A stretch of 64,000 bases of DNA, taken from the NCBI RefSeq assembly GCF_021228795.1, contig NZ_CP089309.1, positions 806,001-870,000 on the forward strand. Reading direction: 5' to 3'. Position 1 is the first letter of the stretch, and each line of letters opens with the position of its first letter. The stretch is from Thiocapsa bogorovii. Its GTDB lineage: Bacteria; Pseudomonadota; Gammaproteobacteria; Chromatiales; Chromatiaceae. The notes beneath the pieces were generated by a model that was given only the letters and a program-made list of their open reading frames with translations, was not told the DNA's origin and searched no databases. Position numbers and translations under genes: made by a program. Below, piece by piece: positions 57,235 to 64,000 of this stretch.

Positions 57235-57414
57235 ATGACCCCGAATGTCGGAACACTCGACCGCACCCTCCGTATCCTCGCCGGCGTCGCCATTATCGGC
57301 TGGGGCGTCTATGCCCAAAACTGGCTCGGCGCCATCGGGCTGGTGCCGCTGGCCACCGGGCTCTTGCGCTGGTGCCCCGTCTACCTGCCCCTCAAGCTGA
57401 ACACCGGCAAATAG
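57235..57414 (+). CDS. DUF2892 small membrane protein
   Basis: The 59-residue DUF2892 (YgaP-like transmembrane) protein has two helices (IAGVAIIGWGVYA and LGAIGLVPLATGLLR) followed by WCPVYLPLKLNTGK with the conserved CPVY-L pattern. The ATG at 57235 is set by the family length. It ends the rightward cluster, 108 bp before a strong terminator. Confidence 0.88.
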   Translation: MTPNVGTLDRTLRILAGVAIIGWGVYAQNWLGAIGLVPLATGLLRWCPVYLPLKLNTGK

Positions 57415-57522
57415 GCTCGGATCGCGGGACAACCGCCGGAACGGCCCGCTCGGTCACCAAGGCAAGCGGCTCTTCGACGGGCCGGCAACACCGGTCCGAA
57501 TGAAAGCCGCCAACGCGACCTA

Positions 57523-57554
57523 AGGCTGCTCCGGATCCGGAGCAGCCTTTTTTT
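57523..57554 (+). terminator. Strong intrinsic terminator
   Basis: A perfect 26-bp palindrome (AGGCTGCTCCGGA and its complement) at 57523-57548 runs into seven T. It ends the MBL-Crp-DUF2892 run. Confidence 0.92.
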
Positions 57555-57576
57555 CTTATCCGAAATTCGGCCATCG

Positions 57577-57594
57577 GAACCGCAAAGGCGCAAA
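57577..57594. repeat. Single arm of the CCGCAAAGGCGCAAA repeat
   Basis: GAACCGCAAAGGCGCAAA is identical over 18 bases to the left arm at 13966-13996. No opposing arm is seen here, so this is a partial copy. Confidence 0.7.
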
Positions 57595-57876
57595 CGATGC
57601 CTATAAAAACAGAGACTTGCTTATCAGCCCCCTTGTTGTTTCCAACATACCCTCGTCGCAGATTTCTAGGATTCGCTCACCTGACTGCCGCCGATCCTTC
57701 CGCACTGCGGAACCGGAGGAGAGTCAGCGGAAGGGGCAAGTGTCGAACCGTTGCAGACGCAGGTGCTTCGCCGGCCGGGGTCCGCAGTCGAGTCGGCAGC
57801 GGACACTCGCCGTAGCCATGAGTTACAGATACTGTCCACGGAACTCGAAAAATGGGCGCGAATAGTCGAAGACGGG

Positions 57877-60800
57877 CTAAGTCGCGCCGGATTGATCTGA
57901 GCCCAAGACCCCGGGATCGCCCGGCCTCTGCAACAACTCCACCTGCAGCGGCCTGGAGGTATCCATATGCAGATCGCGCTGCGGAAAAGCGATGACGATC
58001 CCGGCGTCCGCGAACTTGCGATTGATCGCCTTGTGCAGATCGGTGATGGTGGCGATCCGATAGTCGATCGAGCTCAGATAGGCGCGCAAGATCAGCGTGA
58101 GGGAGTTGTCGCCGAAGCCCTCGAAACTCAGAACGGGGGCGGGATCGTCGAGGACGTGCTCGTGCTCTTGTGCCGCCTCGCGCATCAGCGCCAGGGCCTT
58201 GTCGACATCGCTGCCGTAGGCCACGCCGGCGACGACGACCACCCGCGTCATCTGGTCGGACAGGGACCAGTTGAGCAGTCGTCCGGTGACGAATTCCTTG
58301 TTCGGCACCAGGAGCTCTTTGCGGTCCCAGTTGCGAATCGTGGTCGCCCGAATCTGGATCTTGGTGACGACGCCATCGGTATCGCCGACGGTGACGATGT
58401 CGCCCACCCTGACCGGACGCTCGAACAGGATGATCAGCCCGCTGATGAAGTTGGCGACGATCTCCTGCAGGCCGAAGCCGATGCCGACGCCGAGCGCTGC
58501 CACCAGCCATTGCAGCTGAGACCACTGGACGCCGATGAGTCCAAAGACCACCAGCAGACCGACGGTGATGATGGCATAGGTGGTCAAGGTCGTGACGGTG
58601 TAGCGGCTCCCGGCCGTCACGTCGGCGCTCCGCAGCAGGATCATCTCCAGCACCGCAGGGAGCTGCTTTGCGAAGACGAAGGTTGCTACGCCGATGACTA
58701 ACGCGAGACCGAGATCGGCCAGGGTGATCGGGTCGAGCCGTTCTTCGCCGTCGACGTTAACGGTCTGTTGCCAAAGGCTGACGTTGTCCAGTACACGCAA
58801 CGCCGGGATGACATCGGACCAGATGATCCATAGACCAACGACCCCGGCCGTAACGACGGCGGTCGTGATCAGACCGCCGGTCGTATCGCTGAGGGCGTCG
58901 AGATCGACCTCCGGCTCTTCCACCTCCGTCAGCCCGGCACCGTTGTCGCCATCACGTTGTTCGGCGTCGCGTTGGCGAGCTGCCTCTGCGGCTCGGCGGC
59001 GCTCCATCGCCTTGTTGAAGGCGATGCGCCGGCGTGTGACCTTGACCCAGCGTTGCGCCAGTGCCGCCAGGAGGAGCAGCGCGACCACCATCCAGGTGCT
59101 CTGAACGTACCGGCCGAGGAGGATTTGCGCCGTATAGAGGTACCCCAGCAGCTCAAGTACCCCGAGCGCCAGGGGAGCGATGACGAGCAACGAATACCAG
59201 AACGGGTACAGGAACGGCAGCTTCCGCTCCTCGGAGCGTCCCGCCGCGTGCGCGAAGACGCCCGACCTCGGGTGCAGCAGGCGGAAGAACGCGAAGGCCA
59301 GGGAGACGGCGAGAATCACAAAGGCGACGCGCCCCACCGCCCAGCCGTTATTGAGCGGATCGAGGTGGACGATGACCAGGAGCACCCCGGCCGCCGGCAG
59401 GTAGGTCCAGGACAAGCGGTCCAGCTCGCGTCGGAGTAACCGGAGGTTGGGCTCTGGCCAGCGGAAGTGGGCCGCCGCGAGCCCTCGCGGGATGCAGATG
59501 AGCCGCAGCGCACGCAGGAAATAGAACTGCATGGCCAGCGCGACGAGTGCCCCGCCCACGGCCATGGAGAAGTCGGTGGCCCGGGGCGAGACCCGAAGCT
59601 GCCAGCCCGCGACCGCCGCGACCAAAGGCCAGGCGGCAGCAGCGACAAGGGTGACGACGAGCACCTGCACGCTGTAGGCGAAGCGGTCGGTCGTCGGCTT
59701 GCCAAGCCGCTCGCTGGTGGTCTCGATGAACCGGATCAGGTGCTTGCGACCCCACAGGAATGCGGCAAGGACAACGCCGAGCAGGACGAAGACGGCGGAG
59801 TGCGTGGCCTGATGGGCGAGCACGCCGGCGACCCCGGTCCAACCGCTCGGCGAAACGATCCGCCAGACCTGATCGGGCAGTGCCCCGAGCTCGTCGAGCT
59901 GGGCGCGGGAGGCACTGCGCACCCAGAGCAGGTTCACATCGAGCAACTCCTCGAAGCGTTTGATCGTCGCCAGGAGGTCCGATTGCGCGTTTTCGAGCTC
60001 GCCGAGCTTGCGCAGCATCACGTCCTCGGACTCGATGGCCTTCTCCAGCACGGCCTGGCGCTCGTCGACGAGCGCAACGAGCCGTGCCCGCATTGGCGCC
60101 AGCGCATCATCCGCACCCGCTTCGGCCAGCAGCGTGCCGAGGTAGGCGTCCGTGTCCGCCAGTCGCTGCTGCTCGCGCCGGTTCAGGACGCGCTTGACGC
60201 CGATCTCGCTCGCCTTCTCCTCGCGCTCCCGTGCCGCACGCTCGAACGTGCGCAGGTCAGGCAGGGATTGACGCTGCTGCCGCAGCAGGTTGCCAAGCTT
60301 GCCACTGAGGTTGGCGCCGCCGATCGCGATGACCTCCCGGGCGCTCTCGAAGTCACCGTCGAGTTGTTGTTGCAGCCGCCGGGTCGACTCGGTCTGAAGC
60401 CGGATCTCGTCGAGGTGAGCGACGGTCTCGGCGACATCGCCGGACAGAGCGGCATTGCGCTCGGCGAGCCGCACGACCAAGGGGTGTCGGCCTTCCGCTT
60501 CCAGGCGTGTCGCCTCCGCTGCCACCTTGGCGCGCTCAGCGTCGGCTTGCCGCCGCTGCGTGATCCCTTCTTCCAACTGCGCGACTCGCCGACCGATCGC
60601 TGCTGCATCTCGCGCCGCCTTGTCGCGTTTCGCCTCCAACAGCCCGGTCCGGGCCGGCTGGCTCAGGAGCTCCTGACGGAGCATGTCGATCTCGGCGGCC
60701 AAGGCTTCGGCATGGGTGTCCAACGCCCATCGCCGCGCCTGCGACTCCGCGGAGGCCTCCCCGGAGGCCGCCACCAACTGTCGCTGGGCAAGGTTCTCGG

Positions 60801-61347
60801 TCTGTTCCGCTTCGGCCGCTTGCAGACGCTGACGGATCGCGGCGGAGCGGGCGGCCGCCTCGTCGAGTCGGTTCGACAGGTCCGCCAGCCGCTTCTCGGT
60901 CAGCGCGAGATCGCCTTTATCCTGTTGCAGGAATGCCTCCAAGTCGGGAAGCGGGACCGAATCCTGTAGCGGCGGGGTGTCCTCGGCGACGGCCGGCTCA
61001 GTCAGCGTCTCGCGAATGGCCTGCGCCTCGGCTGGCGCCGTCTGCAATGTCTCCCGAAAGCTCTCCGCGGCGGCTCGATCCGCCATCGCCTCTTCCAGGT
61101 TGCTCAGCGCCCGTCGGTAGAGGGAGAGCAGCCGGTTTTTGGGCTCCTCCGGCAGACCGGACGCCGACTCGGTCTCGGCGATCTTCGCTTCGAGGGTCTC
61201 CACCGTCACCGGGACGGACGCGTCCTGGATCGCTTGCTGAGCGGTGGCGAGCGGCGCAACGCTGGCCAGCAGCCAGAGACCGAGCGCCGGGAGGCGACGC
61301 GGCTGCCGGGGGATTGCGGCGCGGCGCCGCCGGAGGTCACCATTCAT
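57877..61347 (-). CDS. mscK: Large mechanosensitive channel of the MscK/KefA (MscS) type
   Basis: The 1156-residue MscS-family channel has a signal peptide, an N-terminal periplasmic coiled-coil region (about 40-500). Multiple membrane helices follow (from about 520), and the MscS pore/vestibule has GVQWSQLQWLVAALGVGIGFGLQEIVANFISG and SDVTAGSRYTVTTLTTYAII. The length and long coiled-coil periplasmic part match MscK/MscM. It releases solutes under osmotic downshift. The ATG overlaps the DUF481 stop by 11 bp. Confidence 0.9.
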   Translation of the reverse strand: MNGDLRRRRAAIPRQPRRLPALGLWLLASVAPLATAQQAIQDASVPVTVETLEAKIAETESASGLPEEPKNRLLSLYRRALSNLEEAMADRAAAESFRETLQTAPAEAQAIRETLTEPAVAEDTPPLQDSVPLPDLEAFLQQDKGDLALTEKRLADLSNRLDEAAARSAAIRQRLQAAEAEQTENLAQRQLVAASGEASAESQARRWALDTHAEALAAEIDMLRQELLSQPARTGLLEAKRDKAARDAAAIGRRVAQLEEGITQRRQADAERAKVAAEATRLEAEGRHPLVVRLAERNAALSGDVAETVAHLDEIRLQTESTRRLQQQLDGDFESAREVIAIGGANLSGKLGNLLRQQRQSLPDLRTFERAAREREEKASEIGVKRVLNRREQQRLADTDAYLGTLLAEAGADDALAPMRARLVALVDERQAVLEKAIESEDVMLRKLGELENAQSDLLATIKRFEELLDVNLLWVRSASRAQLDELGALPDQVWRIVSPSGWTGVAGVLAHQATHSAVFVLLGVVLAAFLWGRKHLIRFIETTSERLGKPTTDRFAYSVQVLVVTLVAAAAWPLVAAVAGWQLRVSPRATDFSMAVGGALVALAMQFYFLRALRLICIPRGLAAAHFRWPEPNLRLLRRELDRLSWTYLPAAGVLLVIVHLDPLNNGWAVGRVAFVILAVSLAFAFFRLLHPRSGVFAHAAGRSEERKLPFLYPFWYSLLVIAPLALGVLELLGYLYTAQILLGRYVQSTWMVVALLLLAALAQRWVKVTRRRIAFNKAMERRRAAEAARQRDAEQRDGDNGAGLTEVEEPEVDLDALSDTTGGLITTAVVTAGVVGLWIIWSDVIPALRVLDNVSLWQQTVNVDGEERLDPITLADLGLALVIGVATFVFAKQLPAVLEMILLRSADVTAGSRYTVTTLTTYAIITVGLLVVFGLIGVQWSQLQWLVAALGVGIGFGLQEIVANFISGLIILFERPVRVGDIVTVGDTDGVVTKIQIRATTIRNWDRKELLVPNKEFVTGRLLNWSLSDQMTRVVVVAGVAYGSDVDKALALMREAAQEHEHVLDDPAPVLSFEGFGDNSLTLILRAYLSSIDYRIATITDLHKAINRKFADAGIVIAFPQRDLHMDTSRPLQVELLQRPGDPGVLGSDQSGAT

Positions 61348-62320
61348 AGCCGAGCTTGAGGCGCACTGTGGTATCCGTCGTCTTGGCCTCCACGGCCGGA
61401 TTGCTGTCGTAGTCGTATTCAAGCTCGATGGCACCCGTGAAACCGCCGGCCAGAGGCACGCTCACACCCGTCCAAGACTGCCAGAAAACCTTGTCTTCGC
61501 TGTCGAGGGCCACGTAGCCGAATTGGCGGTGGTAGGGCTGCAGACGGTCCTGCCAGACGAGCTGGTCGTAAAGCAGGAACCATGCCGCGCCCGAAGAATT
61601 TTGGTCGGGCTGACCGTAGAAGTCCTCCTGCAGTGCCGCCGGACCGGCCTCGACGGCGAGGTTCAGCGCGTCGCTCTCGAACACCAGATTGCCGAGGACG
61701 GGTCCGCCGACGCTCCGCAGGCGGAGGTCCGAGAAACGATCATGCTCCAGCGCGAACCAGGCTGCGCCGTACCAGCGGGACGGGAAGACCCGACTGTATT
61801 GATTGAAGGTCGCCCACTTGTCGGTGGTCTCCTCCTCGTCGTCGGTGTCGAATTCGAGCGCCCCACGGCTGTGGAGACGATGCCAGCCGTGGCGGTATTC
61901 GACCTGGTAGTCGAAATCGACCTCGCTCTTGTCCGTGTTGCCCTGATCCTGGCTCAGTGCAAAGTTGACGCGCCCGCTCCATTCACTTCCGGGCGTAAAG
62001 GGTGATGACCTTGCAGACTCGGCGCGGGCCGGCATGGGTGACGGCTCCGTGGAACGCACCCTTGTCGCGTCGTGCTCATTGGCCGTCGAGCCGTCTGCAA
62101 TGGGCGTGGTCGTGGCATCGGGGCACTCCTGCGCGACCCGGCGCGCCTGCGTCGCCCCACGGCGCAGCGATCGGACCTGACTGCGCTCGATCCGGACGAT
62201 GCCGGCGTAGGCGGTTTTCAGCAGGACGCGATCGGCATCGGTCTCGATGATCGTACCACTGAGGCGGTCGCCGTTGGCCGTGATGATCTCGTCGCCGAAC
62301 GCCGCATCCGACGAGAGCAC
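61337..62320 (-). CDS. DUF481 outer-membrane protein with 5' end next to an IS
   Basis: The DUF481 protein is recognised by DYQVEYRHGWHRLHSRG, a TTDKWATFNQYSRVFPSRWYG stretch and the C-terminal RLKLGYEW, a beta-barrel ending with an aromatic residue. From the GTG at 62320 only nine residues of signal sequence remain. The frame stays open to 62380 through a hydrophobic stretch (IASAPTIVLLGVLSSDAAFG) with no ATG, so the native start seems to have been lost when the IS inserted. The gene may be inactive. Confidence 0.7.
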   Translation of the reverse strand: MLSSDAAFGDEIITANGDRLSGTIIETDADRVLLKTAYAGIVRIERSQVRSLRRGATQARRVAQECPDATTTPIADGSTANEHDATRVRSTEPSPMPARAESARSSPFTPGSEWSGRVNFALSQDQGNTDKSEVDFDYQVEYRHGWHRLHSRGALEFDTDDEEETTDKWATFNQYSRVFPSRWYGAAWFALEHDRFSDLRLRSVGGPVLGNLVFESDALNLAVEAGPAALQEDFYGQPDQNSSGAAWFLLYDQLVWQDRLQPYHRQFGYVALDSEDKVFWQSWTGVSVPLAGGFTGAIELEYDYDSNPAVEAKTTDTTVRLKLGYEW

Positions 62321-62365
62321 ACCGAGAAGAACGATGGTCGGAGCTGAAGCGATGGCCCCTGAACC

Positions 62366-64000
62366 TAAAAAGAGCAGTTAGCGCCCGTCGCGGAGCGTTT
62401 TCGGCCCGCGGGCGAGTACACATACCGGCGGTTCGGCGGCTACGCCGGCGCCGGTAACACCGCCGGCGGCTGCAATTGGCGGCCGTTGAGATACTTCACC
62501 AGCGCCCGCGAGAGGAGCCGGTACCAGCGTTGCAGGGGACTCAACTGCTCCGCAGTTCGGCGCAGCGTGTTGAAGAAGGCCGTGATCTCGCGGCAGGTCG
62601 CCTCCACCCACCCGGCTTCGGCATGGGGATGGCTGATGGTCAGGCGCGTCTGCCCGCCGTGACGGGTCAGTCGTGCCGGTGCGCTGAGCAGCAGCGGGCG
62701 GCTGGTGATCGCCTCGGTGTGCCGAGTCGGGTCGGCCAGGCGCACGAACAGGCTCCACCAGTTGTAGGTCAAGGCGGTGATGCGCGCCATGAAGCGGCAG
62801 CGCTTGATGTCGCGGGTGGTGAAGCCGCCCCAGCCCCAATGGTTCTTGAGCTCGTCGAAGGGATTCTCCGCGTCGGCGCGATCGCGATAGAGTTGCGCCA
62901 CGCTCAGGATCTCATGGGGCAGCGAGGTCACCAGCACGGCGTACTCGTAGACGATCGTCTCGTCGGTGAGCTCGGCGAAGCTCAGGCGCAGCTGCTCGGG
63001 ATCACCCTGCTCGACGACGGCCAGGTCGGCCTTGATGCGCCGGCGCAGCACGACGGCGCGCCGGGCACGGCTCCAGCCCGACAGACGCAGGGTCGTCTCG
63101 GCCCCCTGCCAGCCTTGACCGGCATCGCACCACTCGGCATCGCGCATCAGGCGCTCGACGGTCTGCTTGACCTTGGAGGTCATGCGCAGCTTGAACAGAT
63201 ACGGGATCCCCTCCTGCTCGGCCCGTGCCATGTTGGCTTGGGTGCCCCAATCGCGGTCGCCGCGAATGCACAGCGGCCAGTGCGCCCGCGGCAGGCGCGC
63301 GAGCAACTCCCACAGCCCCGGCGCGCTGTACTTGGACGCGGTTTGGTTGCCGGCCAGCACCTCCACGTCCAGGATCAGACGCAGACCGGCGACGAAATAG
63401 GTGTGGTAGGTGTGCGAAGGGCGCCCCGGCTTGTGCGGGTTGTAGCCCTTGAGCGCACCCTCTTGATGCCCGTAGAGCGGCTTGACCGTCACGTCGGTAT
63501 CGAGAATCCAGGGCACGCCCGGCACCGGCGCCACGCAGGCGTCCAGGTGGTTCTGCAACCAGGCCACCCCGTCGGCTTCATCGAGCTTGCCGAGGTTGCG
63601 GCGCACCGAGTCCTCGCTCACCACCGCCTCCATGCCCAGCAGGGCGGCGTTGATGGTGTCGCCGCGCAGGGCACTGATGTGGGCATCGCGCTGATGCCCG
63701 GACAGCACCGCCAGGATGGCGGTACCCAGAACGTCGCGCGTGCTCGGGGCGTTCGGGCTGGTCAGCTTCAGCGGGCAGCTCTCGACCCAGGCATCGAAGC
63801 GCCCGCCCAGGCGCAAAAACTCGGTGAAGAACGGCAGCTGCCCCAGCGGGGTGACCGCCGCCTGCGCATCCCACTCGACGTGGACGCGCCCGCCAAACGT
63901 GTCCACCGCAACCGGGCCGGCATGCGGTACCAATGCGGTGGTTTCGGGTTCACCCTGCGGGTGAGGGATCGGGTTGCTCATGGGGACCTCCTTGCGCCGA
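62366..64000 (-). mobile_element. IS1380-family insertion sequence, incomplete at window edge
   Basis: The element includes the transposase gene at 62440-63981. Its right end is outside the window, and the left end is placed roughly at 62360-62380 because the DUF481 reading frame loses its start there. Terminal repeats cannot be confirmed with one end missing. Confidence 0.7.
62440..63981 (-). CDS. IS1380-family DDE transposase
   Basis: The 513-residue transposase shows the IS1380 pattern ILDTDVTVKPLYGHQEGALKGYNPHKPGRPSH (read in parts; first catalytic Asp in DTDVTV), then RGDRDWGTQANM with a second Asp. The late YRDRADAENPFDELKNHWG has the catalytic Glu in the family YREK-like box. A near-perfect AAGGAGGT lies before the ATG. 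The gene appears intact. Confidence 0.92.
   Translation of the reverse strand: MSNPIPHPQGEPETTALVPHAGPVAVDTFGGRVHVEWDAQAAVTPLGQLPFFTEFLRLGGRFDAWVESCPLKLTSPNAPSTRDVLGTAILAVLSGHQRDAHISALRGDTINAALLGMEAVVSEDSVRRNLGKLDEADGVAWLQNHLDACVAPVPGVPWILDTDVTVKPLYGHQEGALKGYNPHKPGRPSHTYHTYFVAGLRLILDVEVLAGNQTASKYSAPGLWELLARLPRAHWPLCIRGDRDWGTQANMARAEQEGIPYLFKLRMTSKVKQTVERLMRDAEWCDAGQGWQGAETTLRLSGWSRARRAVVLRRRIKADLAVVEQGDPEQLRLSFAELTDETIVYEYAVLVTSLPHEILSVAQLYRDRADAENPFDELKNHWGWGGFTTRDIKRCRFMARITALTYNWWSLFVRLADPTRHTEAITSRPLLLSAPARLTRHGGQTRLTISHPHAEAGWVEATCREITAFFNTLRRTAEQLSPLQRWYRLLSRALVKYLNGRQLQPPAVLPAPA

Larger units (their letters stand above)
57415..57876. other. Intergenic region between DUF2892 and mscK-like genes (462 bp)
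   Basis: It contains the terminator at 57523-57554 and a single arm of the AACCGCAAAGGCGCAAA repeat at 57577-57594. No gene is supported. Confidence 0.55.

Noticed and set aside
59467-60969. 500-residue rightward ORF antisense to mscK
   Set aside because: Shadow frame of the coiled-coil region.

Overview
The window is 64 kb of GC-rich, densely coded chromosome, about 55 protein genes and one tRNA-Leu gene. Gene content and order point to a gammaproteobacterium, most likely a purple sulfur bacterium of the Chromatiaceae. The reasons are two DsrC-family genes, a conserved yciV-yciO-(S2P)-trpS-scpA-scpB-rluB run, an rlmB-rnr pair, a two-FeoA iron operon and a NifX-like/DUF134 cluster. The genus is inference; nothing in the window fixes it.

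Layout. 0-8 kb: plsY (cut by the left edge), folB, a 274-bp structured repeat, a SOUL haem-binding-type protein with a DUF2452 protein, a MidA-type methyltransferase, a double VOC protein, two unrecognised envelope proteins and a DUF938 methyltransferase. 8-13 kb: DUF427, a YbaK-type deacylase, an RpfE-type protein with an APC permease, and an Xre/RES toxin-antitoxin pair. 13-19 kb: the leftward rluB-scpB-scpA-trpS-protease-yciO-yciV run. 19-24 kb: an unknown protein, an AAA+ protein that has lost its GAFTGA loop coupled to a TauE/SafE-like membrane protein, a DUF3050 protein and a two-cysteine DsrC-type protein. 24-29 kb: the feoA-feoA-feoB-feoC operon behind a Fur-box-like promoter, then a DmeF-type cation exporter. 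29-33 kb: pqiABC and holC. 33-42 kb: a DsrC-like protein without redox cysteines, parC, a radical SAM protein, trmO, rlmB, rnr and tRNA-Leu(CAG). 42-45 kb: a TacA/TacT toxin-antitoxin pair and mtnB-mtnD-mtnC of methionine salvage. 45-54 kb: DUF2189, a DegP protease, a YdcF-like protein, an NDUFA9-like protein, TauE and Slt lytic transglycosylase. 54-58 kb: a DUF134, NifX-like, MBL-hydrolase, Crp/Fnr and DUF2892 cluster. 58-64 kb: a large MscK-like channel and a DUF481 gene whose 5' end abuts an IS1380-family element running off the right edge.

The most unusual signal is not a gene. Twelve copies of an approximately 85-bp element are scattered between 0.9 and 51 kb. Each has 11-bp inverted ends of the type T(A/G)AACCGCGTC...GACGCGGTT(C/T)A around an interior of nearly constant length (60-67 bp) whose sequence differs from copy to copy. 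Arm changes are often matched on the opposite arm. Eight copies occur as four tandem pairs separated by 20-27 bp. For nine genes the outermost three bases of an element are the stop codon. In three convergent gene pairs a double element supplies both stops. I do not recognise this as a described repeat class, and attC sites and ordinary terminators fit poorly.
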